The position numbers and the translations under genes are program-made. This document shows, piece after piece, positions 1 through 7,995 of a stretch of DNA of 17,648 nt; positions within the stretch are counted from its first letter, which is position 1, and every line of letters begins with the position of its first letter. The notes beneath the pieces were generated by a model that worked only from the letters and a program-made list of their open reading frames with translations, had not been told where the DNA came from and did not search any database. Origin of the DNA: Gamarada debralockiae (taxonomy: Eukaryota > Ascomycota > Leotiomycetes > Helotiales > Hyphodiscaceae). Location: the NCBI GenBank assembly GCA_002803225.1, contig NXFV01000358.1:1-17648 (forward strand), read 5' to 3'.

Positions 1-1020
1 CTCTTCTATAATCCAGTATCACTAGGAAATTGAGTTTGTTGGTTAGGAGCCGGAGCATTTAATTTAGAGCTGAGCATGTTGGTGGAGGTATTTTACCACC
101 TATTGCATATGTCCTTAGGAAGGACATCGGCATTATCTCCTACAATCCTTTGTTGAATTTCTAGGGGTCTATTGGCCTTTCGAACGACTTGAAGCTTTCT
201 AGAGGCCAAGCTCCCGCAATTATTTCCTAATCACTACCTAGTAACTCTTTAACAACTCTAGATGATCGTCCTCCTACTTTGCTATTCTATCAGCGATACG
301 TCTTGGTTGACTATAGCGGTTCAAAGGAGCCCCTAAAATGCTCGGCAAACATGAAGTACAGCGTTTAGTTTACCTAAAGCCTTCAATGTACCTCATTTAT
401 ATCAATAGGTCGACGGGTCTCTTTAGGTAGTGTTTTTAAACCGAAGATGGCTTTTTGTGGAATCTGTCGGCATCTCATCTCGACGTGGAGCGACCTATTA
501 GTAGATGGGAGTTTGCTGGTAACATTCAGTACTTCGAGCAATGCAGACTTATCGTCTCGACATTTATCCTGTCGTGCCTTTGCCGGGCTCTTCTTGGTCT
601 CCGGTATTCCGACGTCATTAGATCGAGTGTTAAGGTCCGCTTCCTGCTTCAGTTAACTATCACTTTCGGATCGCACCAGGAGCCTGAGTCCGCTAAACTC
701 ATACTGGATGATGCGTTGGCGGGAAGCTGAGCCCTTCACCTCAGGGTCCTAGATAGTGTGGGTTTCAGGAAATGTATGACCGTAACCGCAGATGTCGGCG
801 GTCAGCGCTGTGGGCGAGCTCTCCTTGCGAATGAAGAAGACAGTATCTCCAACTCTGTCGATATTGAAGCGGAAGTCGGTAATTTATTGTGCACGCTGAA
901 CTTTGAGAAGGTCTTGCACCTCCCCTATCGTCCATCTCGTTGCTAAACACTGCGCAGGCTCTCCGAGACGTTCGTTCCTAGCTGCGCCAGGAACAAGACA
1001 CCTTTAATCGATACTTGTAA
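1..1020. other. no recognisable gene
   Basis: No open frame here starts with ATG and gives a protein I recognise. The longest frames (under about 95 codons near 455-950) have no motif, membrane segment or codon pattern that sets them apart from chance. The stretch may hold old decayed coding or transposon DNA, but I cannot name it. Confidence 0.5.
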
Positions 1021-1439
1021 CATTACCCTGCTGTCCGTGAGACTGTCGTCACAGCACTTCAAGAAATCATCCATTCGATCCCGCTCCTGACTCCCACCGT
1101 AACACCGCCGCCGAATATCGTTGGAGAGACCCTACGTTATGGACAGCTTGAGGGCACAGGAAAATCGGGACCAGGAGTATCTTCCACTCCACCAAAGAAC
1201 CTCTCGATACAGTAGATGAAGTAGAAGAGGATGACGGCCCAGACGATGACTTGGGGTACGCTGCACCAACCACGAGGGAGGTATATACGCCAGAGAAGCC
1301 GCACCATAGAGGTTCCAACTCAACTGAGCCTGAGCACGATCCGGTATTGACGCCGACTTCTGCCCAAGCTAGCCCTGAGCCGGTGGATGATCACCAGGAG
1401 GGTATATTCGCGGCTTGCAGAAACCGATGCGAATCGTGA
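1021..1439 (+). pseudogene. possible decayed coding stretch, acidic and proline-rich, two frames
   Basis: Frame 1 is open from just after a TAA at 1018-1020 to a TAG at 1213-1215 and has a protein-like composition (runs such as TPTVTPPPNIVGETLRYG). Around 1140-1215 the protein-like reading moves to frame 3, giving an acidic segment (DEVEEDDGPDDD) and then a Pro/Ser/Thr/Glu-rich segment ending at the TGA at 1437-1439. A frameshift or an unseen intron would join the two. Acidic, proline-rich spacers occur in retrotransposon polyproteins and in many fungal proteins, so the family cannot be assigned. It could also be chance, since there is no start codon context and no conserved motif. Confidence 0.22.
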
Positions 1440-1452
1440 CGTGAGGTCCCTT

Positions 1453-1486
1453 CCTCAGCCTCTTCCGCACCTCAGCCTCTTCCGCA
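1453..1486. repeat. 17-bp tandem duplication
   Basis: The 17-mer CCTCAGCCTCTTCCGCA occurs twice head to tail (1453-1469 and 1470-1486) without a mismatch, so the duplication is recent or conserved. Confidence 0.85.
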
Positions 1487-1560
1487 TGACTCCGGAAATT
1501 CAGAGCGCTCATCGCAGCAGATTACAGCATGATTTCCTTCTCAGCCACCACTGCGCTTCT

Positions 1561-1738
1561 CGTATTGTAAAACATGATAGACTAACTAAGACACCGCGGT
1601 TAAGGGCGGTACGTTCCCCTACCACCGCGCCCTCGTATTGTAAAACTTGATAGACCAAGTAAGACACCGCGGTTAAGGACATTGCGTCCCCTACCACCGC
1701 GCCCTTCGTATTGTAAAATTTAATAGACTAACTAAGCT
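1561..1738. repeat. 73-bp tandem repeat, about 2.4 copies
   Basis: Copies start at 1561, 1634 and 1707, each with CGTATTGTAAAA. The first two are 73 bp and end in CCACCGCGCCC plus one or two T; the third keeps about 30 bp (to CTAACTAAG) before the sequence diverges. Differences cluster in the segment after CCGCGGTTAAGG. Each unit holds the palindrome ACCGCGGT and a second ACCGCG near its end, so it could fold. 73 is not a multiple of three, which argues against a protein repeat. Confidence 0.85.
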
Positions 1739-1740
1739 CC

Positions 1741-2350
1741 CGCCCTTAAGCAAGTTGCTCTGTCCCGTATGGCGCTTCGCGCTCTCACCGAGCCTCGACT
1801 CCTTTCAACGGCAAGGAACCGATGCAAGGCGATGAGGCTTTCAGTAATTACGCATTAATTGATTATTAGAAGGTTGTCCTTGGCAAAAGCCACGTTTTAT
1901 CTTATTTAGCAAATTTTGGTATGGGTCAGGGAACATCAAAACCGAGAATTAAAACCAGGTCTTCAATTTTGTAGTTGACTTTACAAAAGACTAAAACCTT
2001 GCCAGAATATAGAAAACCAGAAACTGAATCTTTATATATATTAGCTGTTTTTAAACTGATGCAATTCATACTTTAATTTTAGAACATCTTTTGCTTGAGC
2101 GGTTGCTTAAGGCAGTCATTGCCTAGTTAGTGTAACCTTCCATGGCATCCATTTGCTGCGCCGGTTCAAGCCGCCTTGTGAGCTACGCCCACTGCGTAGA
2201 CAAGACATTCCCACCATCCAGGCATTTTACAGCTAGGCACCAGGTTTTCTTCAAAGTATAAGTAGAACCCTCTCTGCCGGGTAAGACGGTAATCTTTTCA
2301 CTCTTTGCCAAACAGAAATTTAGCTCACAAGCTTACGCTTTGTCCTTGGC
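1741..2350. other. AT-rich intergenic region upstream of the LGFP gene
   Basis: I see no gene. About 1840-2100 is clearly AT-rich, with TTTATATATATT near 2030 and many A runs. The last few hundred bases presumably hold the promoter of the gene that starts at 2425, but I recognise no specific regulator site. Confidence 0.5.
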
Positions 2351-2361
2351 TAAATATATAC
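2351..2361 (+). promoter_or_regulatory. TATA box of the LGFP-repeat gene
   Basis: TAAATATATAC lies about 65-75 bp upstream of the ATG at 2425. The leader between them is C/T-rich and has no other ATG, as expected for a well-expressed fungal gene. Confidence 0.55.
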
Positions 2362-2424
2362 ACTCTCAGTCTTATCCCTCGAACATCACCAAATAAGTGA
2401 CCCCTCAACTACTAGAGTAGCAGA

Positions 2425-3675
2425 ATGGCTCAAACAGCTATCGATGCCAAGTATGCCTCTTTAGGCGGCCCCACTGGTGTACTTGGAAAAGCCACGACTG
2501 CACTCCAGACGGATCCCAAGACCAGCGTCTCCAACATCAGCTATACGAATGGTGCCATTTTTTACAGTGCTGCAACTGGTGCCCACGCTATGTATGGAGA
2601 CATCTACAAGAAGTGGGTTGTGGCTGGTGGCGTACCATTCTTTGGTTATCCTGTCACGGACGAGGCATCAACCCCGGATAACTTATGCCGATTCAATAAT
2701 TTCAGCGACGGTGGTGCAATCTACTGGAGTGCGGCCACAGGAGCTCACCTAATCTATGGTGACATTTACAGGAAGTGGATTGCCTCAGGCGGAGAGGCCT
2801 TCTTTGGGTTTCCCATCACCGATGAGGCATCGACTGATGACAAACTGTGCCGCTTTAATAACTTCAGCAACGGTGGCGCAATTTACTGGACTGGAACCAC
2901 TGGAGCTCACTTAATTTATGGCGCGATATATAAGCAGTGGATTGCGTCTGGAGGAGAAGTCTCCTTTGGGTACCCTATCACAGACGAGACCTCAACAGCC
3001 GATGGTACGCACAGGTTCAACGAGTTCAGCAACGGCGATGCCATATACTGGAGTGCAGCTACGGGGGCATACCTGATCTATGGCGAGATCTTCAAGAAAT
3101 GGCAGACCCTCGGCGGCGAAGGAGGGGCACTAGGATACCCAACCACCGGCGAGGCAGGAGCCGGTACTCATGGCGGTCGCTTCAACGACTTTAAGAACGG
3201 CACAATCTACTGGTCACCTTTGACAGGAGCCCACGAGCATATCGGACCACTTCCAGATCATCTTGAATTCGACGCCCCCTGGGTGTTTCCAGATGGGGTT
3301 GCGGCCGACGGAGAGACGCATATCATTCTCTACAGTAACGGCACTGTGGAGTTTAAAGGCTCCTTCCATGACTCTGGCTTCGTCGGCTATAACTACGGCG
3401 TTGCTATTGGACTCGTGGATGCTGATAGGCAAGCTTATTCTGTCGTTCACTCTGGGCACATCAACGGGACGACTGATGGTGGCTCCCGGGACGATAATTG
3501 GGACAATACTACCAGTAATGAGGTTGTTGCGCAGGACTGGAGGGCTATTGTGGCTGATATGGCCTGGCGTGGAAACGCGCAAGTGGATGTTGACGTTGGA
3601 GGGTTGCTTAATGATATCATTAATCTTATTAAGGAGGCTGGCCCAATCGTTGGTGCTGTTATTGCCCTCTTTTAA
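2425..3675 (+). CDS. LGFP-repeat protein, intronless
   Basis: A 416-residue protein. Four clear LGFP-type repeats with a period of about 54 residues carry the core motif at 72-76 (FFGYP), 126-130 (FFGFP), 180-184 (SFGYP) and 235-239 (ALGYP); an earlier diverged unit has GVLGK at 18-22. Between cores lie repeated RFNNFS.GGAIYWS..TGAH segments. From about 280 to 390 comes a different, probably beta-rich domain, followed by a hydrophobic or amphipathic C-terminal helix (391-416, ends in VGAVIALF). LGFP repeats (Pfam family PF08310) are best known in actinobacterial cell-envelope proteins and also occur in fungi, where they are thought to bind glycans or the cell surface. I see no N-terminal signal peptide, so export would need an unconventional route, or the protein acts in the cytosol. 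The ATG at 2425 is the first after the TATA box. The precise role is unknown to me; a sugar-binding or surface-interacting job is inference. Confidence 0.85.
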   Translation: MAQTAIDAKYASLGGPTGVLGKATTALQTDPKTSVSNISYTNGAIFYSAATGAHAMYGDIYKKWVVAGGVPFFGYPVTDEASTPDNLCRFNNFSDGGAIYWSAATGAHLIYGDIYRKWIASGGEAFFGFPITDEASTDDKLCRFNNFSNGGAIYWTGTTGAHLIYGAIYKQWIASGGEVSFGYPITDETSTADGTHRFNEFSNGDAIYWSAATGAYLIYGEIFKKWQTLGGEGGALGYPTTGEAGAGTHGGRFNDFKNGTIYWSPLTGAHEHIGPLPDHLEFDAPWVFPDGVAADGETHIILYSNGTVEFKGSFHDSGFVGYNYGVAIGLVDADRQAYSVVHSGHINGTTDGGSRDDNWDNTTSNEVVAQDWRAIVADMAWRGNAQVDVDVGGLLNDIINLIKEAGPIVGAVIALF

Positions 3676-4316
3676 GTGCATATCAGATTAACATTGGACG
3701 GAATTTAATTAATAGTGGTGAAATGGGGGTTTTCTATCGGGTATAAGTTCTCCTTAGTGCTGATTGTTTATTTCCTTGATCCTCTATGCTCTTGTTTTGT
3801 TCTATTTTCACATATTCTAGCAATAATTGAGCTTCGTTATCTGGAGACCACGGCTCCTGGCACCCATAGAAAAAATATCGACCTCGAAATCCTCTACGGG
3901 TTTCATGAGAATGCTCGAGTACCGCTGCATAACGTGCGTTGCAAGGTGATATCGCATCATCTTTACCAACCTCGAGTATAGCCTTCAAGCAACCATGAAG
4001 ATAGTGCCAACACCCATAGACTATGGAAAATGAGAGAATATTCCCACCTAATCCGTTCTCCTTAAGTCATAGTATTACTATTCTCTTCAATTCTAGGCTT
4101 TCGATTCTAAAAATTTTGTGGTAGCAAATCCATTGGAAGTAGATATGAAATTTGCTGTTTCTTATTAAATTTATTATTAGATCCTCACAGCACTTACGAT
4201 CTGTTCCTATAATAGAGGGAATAACGGTCGGTTGGCCGATCTGTATGTATGCCAATGAGCAGGCTTGCAAATAAGAGTGCCACATTAGCGGCACTTATCA
4301 GATTGCGTGAAAGTTA
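3676..4316. other. 3' flank of the LGFP gene, no gene seen
   Basis: AT-rich sequence with TTTAATTAATAG shortly after the stop, which could serve transcript 3'-end formation. Frames of 75-88 codons on either strand overlap each other and have no recognisable features, so I do not call them genes. Confidence 0.45.
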
Positions 4317-4475
4317 CCCTACCGCAAAATAAAATGGCTATACTGCGTTACTGCGTTACCGCGTTACCGCGAAAATTGCGATACTGCAAAATAAACCCCA
4401 ACGCTACTGTACCGCGAAAGTTGCAAAACAAAGCCCCAAGACTGCGGTACCGCGAAAATAAAGCCTAAAGCTGCG
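4317..4475. repeat. degenerate tandem repeat based on TACCGCG
   Basis: 4341-4372 holds four 8-bp units (TACTGCGT, TACTGCGT, TACCGCGT, TACCGCGA). Around it, variants of TACCGCGAAAATTGC..CTGCAAAATAAAGCCCCAA recur at intervals of roughly 35-60 bp, becoming less regular towards 4475. The block looks like a decayed minisatellite with an older long unit and a younger 8-bp expansion. No coding potential. Confidence 0.75.
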
Positions 4476-4622
4476 CACAATTCCCTTGGCCACATATAGG
4501 GTGGTGAATGTTCATTTATTCAGTGAGTGTTCACTGTGGGTGAATGTGTCACGGTTTCCTTGTGTTCGACAAGTTCTGAGCGAAGACATGCCTATTGTCT
4601 GACTAAGCATACCATGTTGTAA

Positions 4623-4839
4623 CACCAGGGGTTGACAAAATTCGCTCACCAGGTAGAAAATCGAACCTTTAATAACTTTACGACTCTGGGTCCAGTTCGG
4701 CTGAAAAAAATACCAAATTGATCGCGAAGAATAGACCTTTAAATCTGGCCCCAGAGACATTTTTTGAAAACACAATTTTTGGCGGGTTGTTGTTATATTA
4801 TCTTTTCGGCTGGTGAGCGAATTCTGACACCCCCTGGTG
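4623..4839. mobile_element. 217-bp MITE with 30-bp terminal inverted repeats
   Basis: The left end 4623-4652 begins CACCAGGGGTTGACA and ends TTCGCTCACCAG; the right end 4810-4839 is its reverse complement with three mismatches in 30 bp. TAA flanks both ends (4620-4622 and 4840-4842), which fits a 3-bp target-site duplication as made by PIF/Harbinger-type elements; a TA duplication (Tc1/mariner type) with a slightly longer terminus is the alternative. The interior is AT-rich and has no transposase, so the element is non-autonomous. The near-identical ends suggest fairly recent activity. Confidence 0.75.
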
Positions 4840-4844
4840 TAAGG

Positions 4845-5043
4845 GGTGCGGTAGCTCGTGGAACAGTCCAAACTACAACCGATTCGTGACTTCTGAACAT
4901 AACGCAAAATCAAAAACCTAAAGAGATAATTTTGTTCGCCGCAATTAGTTCTATATCTCATTATTACTTTTTATGTGTTTGGACGTTGTGGTCTTGGTGC
5001 AGAGGACTGATAAGTTTTCCGCTGTTCCACGAGCTACCGCACC
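4845..5043. repeat. 199-bp unit bounded by 22-bp perfect inverted repeats
   Basis: GGTGCGGTAGCTCGTGGAAC plus AG at 4845-4866 is repeated as its exact reverse complement at 5022-5043. The left arm starts three bases after the TAA that ends the neighbouring MITE. The arms do not extend far inward or outward, and I see no clear target duplication. It may be a second MITE into whose edge the first inserted, or a hairpin-forming repeat. The 155-bp interior is AT-rich and non-coding. Confidence 0.65.
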
Positions 5044-5071
5044 TGGTGCCTGGGGGTGAGTGTTCACTGGG

Positions 5072-5119
5072 CACAACCAGCCTACGCCACAACTAGCCCG
5101 AGCCACAATCAGCCCAGGG
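5072..5119. repeat. 16-bp tandem repeat, three copies
   Basis: Copies at 5072, 5088 and 5104 share CACAA(C/T)(C/T)AGCC and then diverge in the last few bases. The period of 16 is not a multiple of three, so this is not a protein repeat. Confidence 0.7.
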
Positions 5120-6368
5120 AACCTGGACCAAGACTTACAGCCTCGTCCGTAGCCTCGCACAAACCTGGGCCTGACCTTTCATTTAACGCTATCTCCCTTT
5201 TACTACCTGGTATGACCATCCAATATCACACCATAAGTACCGCGCATTATATTTAGATTAGGTCTTACGAGCTTTCCAATCGCCATTGTAACATTTATGT
5301 GTGGAGATCGACGACGATATTTAGCATCGTCGGCGGAGAGCTGGACACCGTTGAGCATTGTGCTGCTGAAAGCAAGGGGTGTGGCAGGTCCAAGAAAAAT
5401 TATGAACAAAATTTGCAGTTATGTACCCGTAAATCATTCGCCTCCACACTTTGTGTTCCGTGATATTCCTGGATCCTGGTCGCCAGGCCTTACCTGCTGA
5501 GTGGCATTGTTCCGATGGTAGAAGCCGTCCTAAGAGGGCTGCCCACTTCACGAAGGGCATCAAGCAATGGGTGCAGTTATTCTCATTAACATTGCCTCTT
5601 CGATTTTGTTGAGTAGCGCACCTAGATCGTTCCTTTGCTCTAATGAGGGAGGGCAGCATGGATCTTGTTGAATCAGATATTTTTCGGCTAAGGAGAGAAG
5701 ACTCGTAGGGTTGCCAGAACCCTAGATAGGTATAAACAAAGCTAAGCCAAGCGACAAACTATCACCACAGCAACTGACACTAAGCCTAATTCGACAGACC
5801 TCTTCCCATGAACAGGCCTCCTTTATCTTACGCAGTGTTGCATCCTCCTCTTGTGTCCATGGATGGCGTGTAGTTTGATGCTGTAACGGTGCTTGACGTA
5901 TCTTGGGATCTAGAGCAACTGAGTGGGGTCCTTCGAGGTTGGTAGTACTACTATGTCTCTGCCCTAGGTTGAGGATACAGTAGCAATTCGAGAAAATGTG
6001 AGACAGTACGTGACTTTCAATGCGATTGTCTTTACTGTAAAGTATCCATGGACGGGTACCTCATCGCTCTTTCTACTAGATGTGTGGGCTTCGTTTTCCT
6101 CTCTGAAGCAGGTCAGCTTACATGCATTCAACCAGTACAGGTCAGCAGTTTATCGGTTTACCAAGGAGTCACAATTTCGTAAGTGTAGGAGTATATGATG
6201 ACTGTACAATAGGACTGAATCAAATGGGATTAACAATTGAGATGCCTTTGTGTGACCTCGGGCGATTGTTCGGGTAGGTGCAGCTTGACAATTGACAAAC
6301 ACGATAGCCTACATCAGAAAAGCATCATCACCTTCACGTTTACCCTTAATGCCAGCATTGATTCCGTC
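5120..6368. other. 1.2-kb stretch with no recognisable gene
   Basis: Frames of 66-112 codons exist on both strands (for example 5321-5659 minus and 5998-6198 plus), but they overlap shadows, have no motifs, and several start only at non-ATG codons. GGTATAAACA near 5728 resembles a TATA box but no ATG-led reading frame of note follows it. Confidence 0.45.
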
Positions 6369-6503
6369 ATGGCTTTGTTGTGTCTTTTAATCGTTTCATG
6401 CTTAAAGCAATGAGGCCCGAGACATGAAGAATGTAGGAGTCAAAGCTAGAGTCAACGCAACTCCGCGATGAATCCCATGCGACAAAATCCTTGCACAACA
6501 TGA
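6369..6503 (+). promoter_or_regulatory. chain of four ATGA-linked upstream ORFs
   Basis: Four short ORFs precede the membrane-protein gene: 6369-6413 (14 codons, peptide MALLCLLIVSCLKQ), 6410-6427 (5 codons), 6424-6471 (15 codons) and 6468-6503 (11 codons). In every case the TGA stop overlaps the next ATG as ATGA, and the last one overlaps the main ATG at 6500 in the same way. Such overlaps permit termination-reinitiation, so ribosomes could walk down the leader or be held back by it. The coordinates and overlaps are seen directly. That this stretch is transcribed, and that the uORFs regulate anything, is inference. The second uORF has an alternative in-frame ATG at 6398. Confidence 0.5.
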
Positions 6504-7264
6504 TGTCGACGATGATGCCGGTCACTCAAACAGATTATCCCTCATCGACTCCGTTCTATCCCTCACACCCATCTGCCAGCACAACTTCGGCACCAGGGCC
6601 AAACGATTACGGATACGCCATCCCAGGCGGTGCAACCCCGCCACCAGTGTCATCCGCGTCTGACGAGTACACATCCCCAAGTTCTACAAGCACCGCAGTC
6701 CCAATCGCACACCTCGAAATCAGTACACCCAGCCAAGGAGCAATTATAGCTATCAGCGTGATCTGCGGCCTTTTGCTCCTCGCTCTCCTCTTCGCCGTGC
6801 TCGTCATCATCGGGAAACAGTATGAGCGGGAACAGCTGCACATTGATATCGAAGGTGGAGGAGGTGGGGGTGGACATCATCGAAGAAAGAGACATATGAG
6901 TGAGAAGACGTACACGGATTATGGTGATGTTGGACGATTGAGGGGCTTTGATCTGGGGGATATTGGGAGAAGGAGAGGACCTCCTGGAATGGATCCAACG
7001 TTTTCCCCACCTGAACCTGCACCAAATTTGTACGGGAATACCAGGGTACCGCCCGACTATTTCCCCGACCCGCGGATGTCGAATCTTGGGCGGGCTCGAG
7101 AGCAGCAGGAGCAGAGGGAGGATATCGAGGAGGTTGAAGAGCTTTCTGAGGTCAGCACCACACGAGCTGGTGGGACGAGAACTTCAAGGAGCCCGTCAGA
7201 AAGTCGTCATCATTCGTCTAAAGTTTTGAGTTCTCATCCTAGAGGAGGACATAGGGAGAAGTAG
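6500..7264 (+). CDS. single-pass membrane protein, Ser/Thr/Pro-rich ectodomain
   Basis: A 254-residue protein with an N-terminal Ser/Thr/Pro-rich segment (about 8-78), one strong membrane helix (80-103, rich in Ile/Leu/Val) followed by KQYER, and a charged, apparently disordered tail. The tail has a seven-glycine run (119-125), then HHRRKRH, a Tyr/Asp/Gly segment, an acidic stretch (EDIEEVEELSE, 207-217) and a basic Ser-rich end. There is no cleavable signal peptide, so the helix probably acts as a signal anchor with the O-glycosylatable N terminus outside and the basic side inside. The layout recalls small fungal wall-stress sensor-like or cell-surface proteins, but the Cys-rich WSC domain is absent and I do not recognise the family. 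ATG 6500 is the first in frame after the TAG at 6434; ATG 6503 is equally possible. The gene appears intronless. Confidence 0.65.
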   Translation: MMSTMMPVTQTDYPSSTPFYPSHPSASTTSAPGPNDYGYAIPGGATPPPVSSASDEYTSPSSTSTAVPIAHLEISTPSQGAIIAISVICGLLLLALLFAVLVIIGKQYEREQLHIDIEGGGGGGGHHRRKRHMSEKTYTDYGDVGRLRGFDLGDIGRRRGPPGMDPTFSPPEPAPNLYGNTRVPPDYFPDPRMSNLGRAREQQEQREDIEEVEELSEVSTTRAGGTRTSRSPSESRHHSSKVLSSHPRGGHREK

Positions 7265-7328
7265 GTCAGGAGTCATGTACTGGGGGAATTTGGGTCAATT
7301 AATAAGGAGTTACCCCTGAAACATTTTG

Positions 7329-7353
7329 AATCGTTCAAATAGTTTGAACGATT
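7329..7353. repeat. 25-bp palindrome, copy 1
   Basis: AATCGTTCAAA, spacer TAG, then the exact reverse complement TTTGAACGATT (11-3-11). It lies 65 bp after the stop of the membrane-protein gene. It could be a dimeric protein-binding site, a hairpin in a 3' UTR, or a mobile-element footprint. Confidence 0.85.
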
Positions 7354-7402
7354 GAGAATATGGTTGGATCGCTTGATAGGGCATTCCTCACTAGGCACTT
7401 TC

Positions 7403-7427
7403 AATCGTTCAAGTAGTTTGAACGATT
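7403..7427. repeat. 25-bp palindrome, copy 2
   Basis: Same 11-3-11 design as the copy at 7329, with one base changed (AATCGTTCAAG, spacer TAG, TTTGAACGATT), starting 74 bp after that copy. The sequence between the two is not repeated, so this is not a simple tandem duplication. Confidence 0.85.
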
Positions 7428-7626
7428 CAGACAACACATTAGGGGTGAACGAAATAGGAAAGCTTTCTAGAAGAATCCAATCCCATTTTCCCCCTCGCAT
7501 CGCTAGTTAAGCTCCTATGATCTCGGAGTGCTGTGGTGGTAGTCCAAGGTTACAAGCCTCAGTTTGGCTAGAAGCTGTCGCTTTTTCGCAGAGCCACCGG
7601 TACGCATCGGGTTGCTGGTCAAGCGG

Positions 7627-7995
7627 CTAAGCGCTCCCGAAATCATGGACGTACCCTGAATCCACAATTAGTGAGGCTCTCAAGAGCAGAGCGAACGGCT
7701 TACGTTGGATATACATAAAGGCCGGTGCGCCATCTGCAAGCAGAGGTGTATGCGAGCAGACATTCGCAACGGACTTAGGTTTTCCGTCACAATAAGCCAA
7801 AACCACATCCCCACCGGCTATCTCCAGCTCGGTGCCTGTCCCGCAAGACTCAATAATCGTTCCCCTGTTTATCCCCTCCGACTCGTGGGCGCTGCCTCGC
7901 AATTTGTACTGGATCGTCTTTGTCGATGACTTGGTGGTAGACCATGGAAATGTATTAGAAAGATCGTCCATGCATGGGATGTTAAAATCTGCCAC
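7627..7995 (-). pseudogene. possible Rieske-like domain fragment
   Basis: On the minus strand an open frame of about 122 codons contains GTELEIAGGDVVLAYCDG and then KSVANVCSHTPLLADGA. This resembles the first half of a Rieske [2Fe-2S] domain, where a Cys-x-His pair (CSH) follows a beta-rich segment. The second Cys-x-x-His pair expected about 15-20 residues later is missing; the frame runs on without motifs to a stop. The frame begins with GTG just after a TAA, so no ATG start of a full gene is seen. Either this is a remnant of an oxygenase-type gene, or introns hide the rest, or the match is chance. No partner genes of a Rieske system are nearby. Confidence 0.3.

Noticed and set aside
1561..1738. 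CRISPR-like array
   Set aside because: The 73-bp units are directly adjacent without unique spacers, and the context is eukaryotic.
3214..3681. 155-codon minus-strand frame and plus-strand frame 3263-3691
   Set aside because: Both are shadows of the LGFP-repeat gene, whose own frame shows clear repeats.
5321..5659. 112-codon minus-strand frame
   Set aside because: No domain, membrane segment, promoter or codon bias; it lies in a stretch where similar frames occur on both strands.
7608..7670. tRNA-like words (GGTCAAGCGGCTAAGCGCTCCC)
   Set aside because: The D-arm-like part is present but there is no matching T-loop (TTCRANNC) or acceptor stem at the right distance, so it is not a tRNA.
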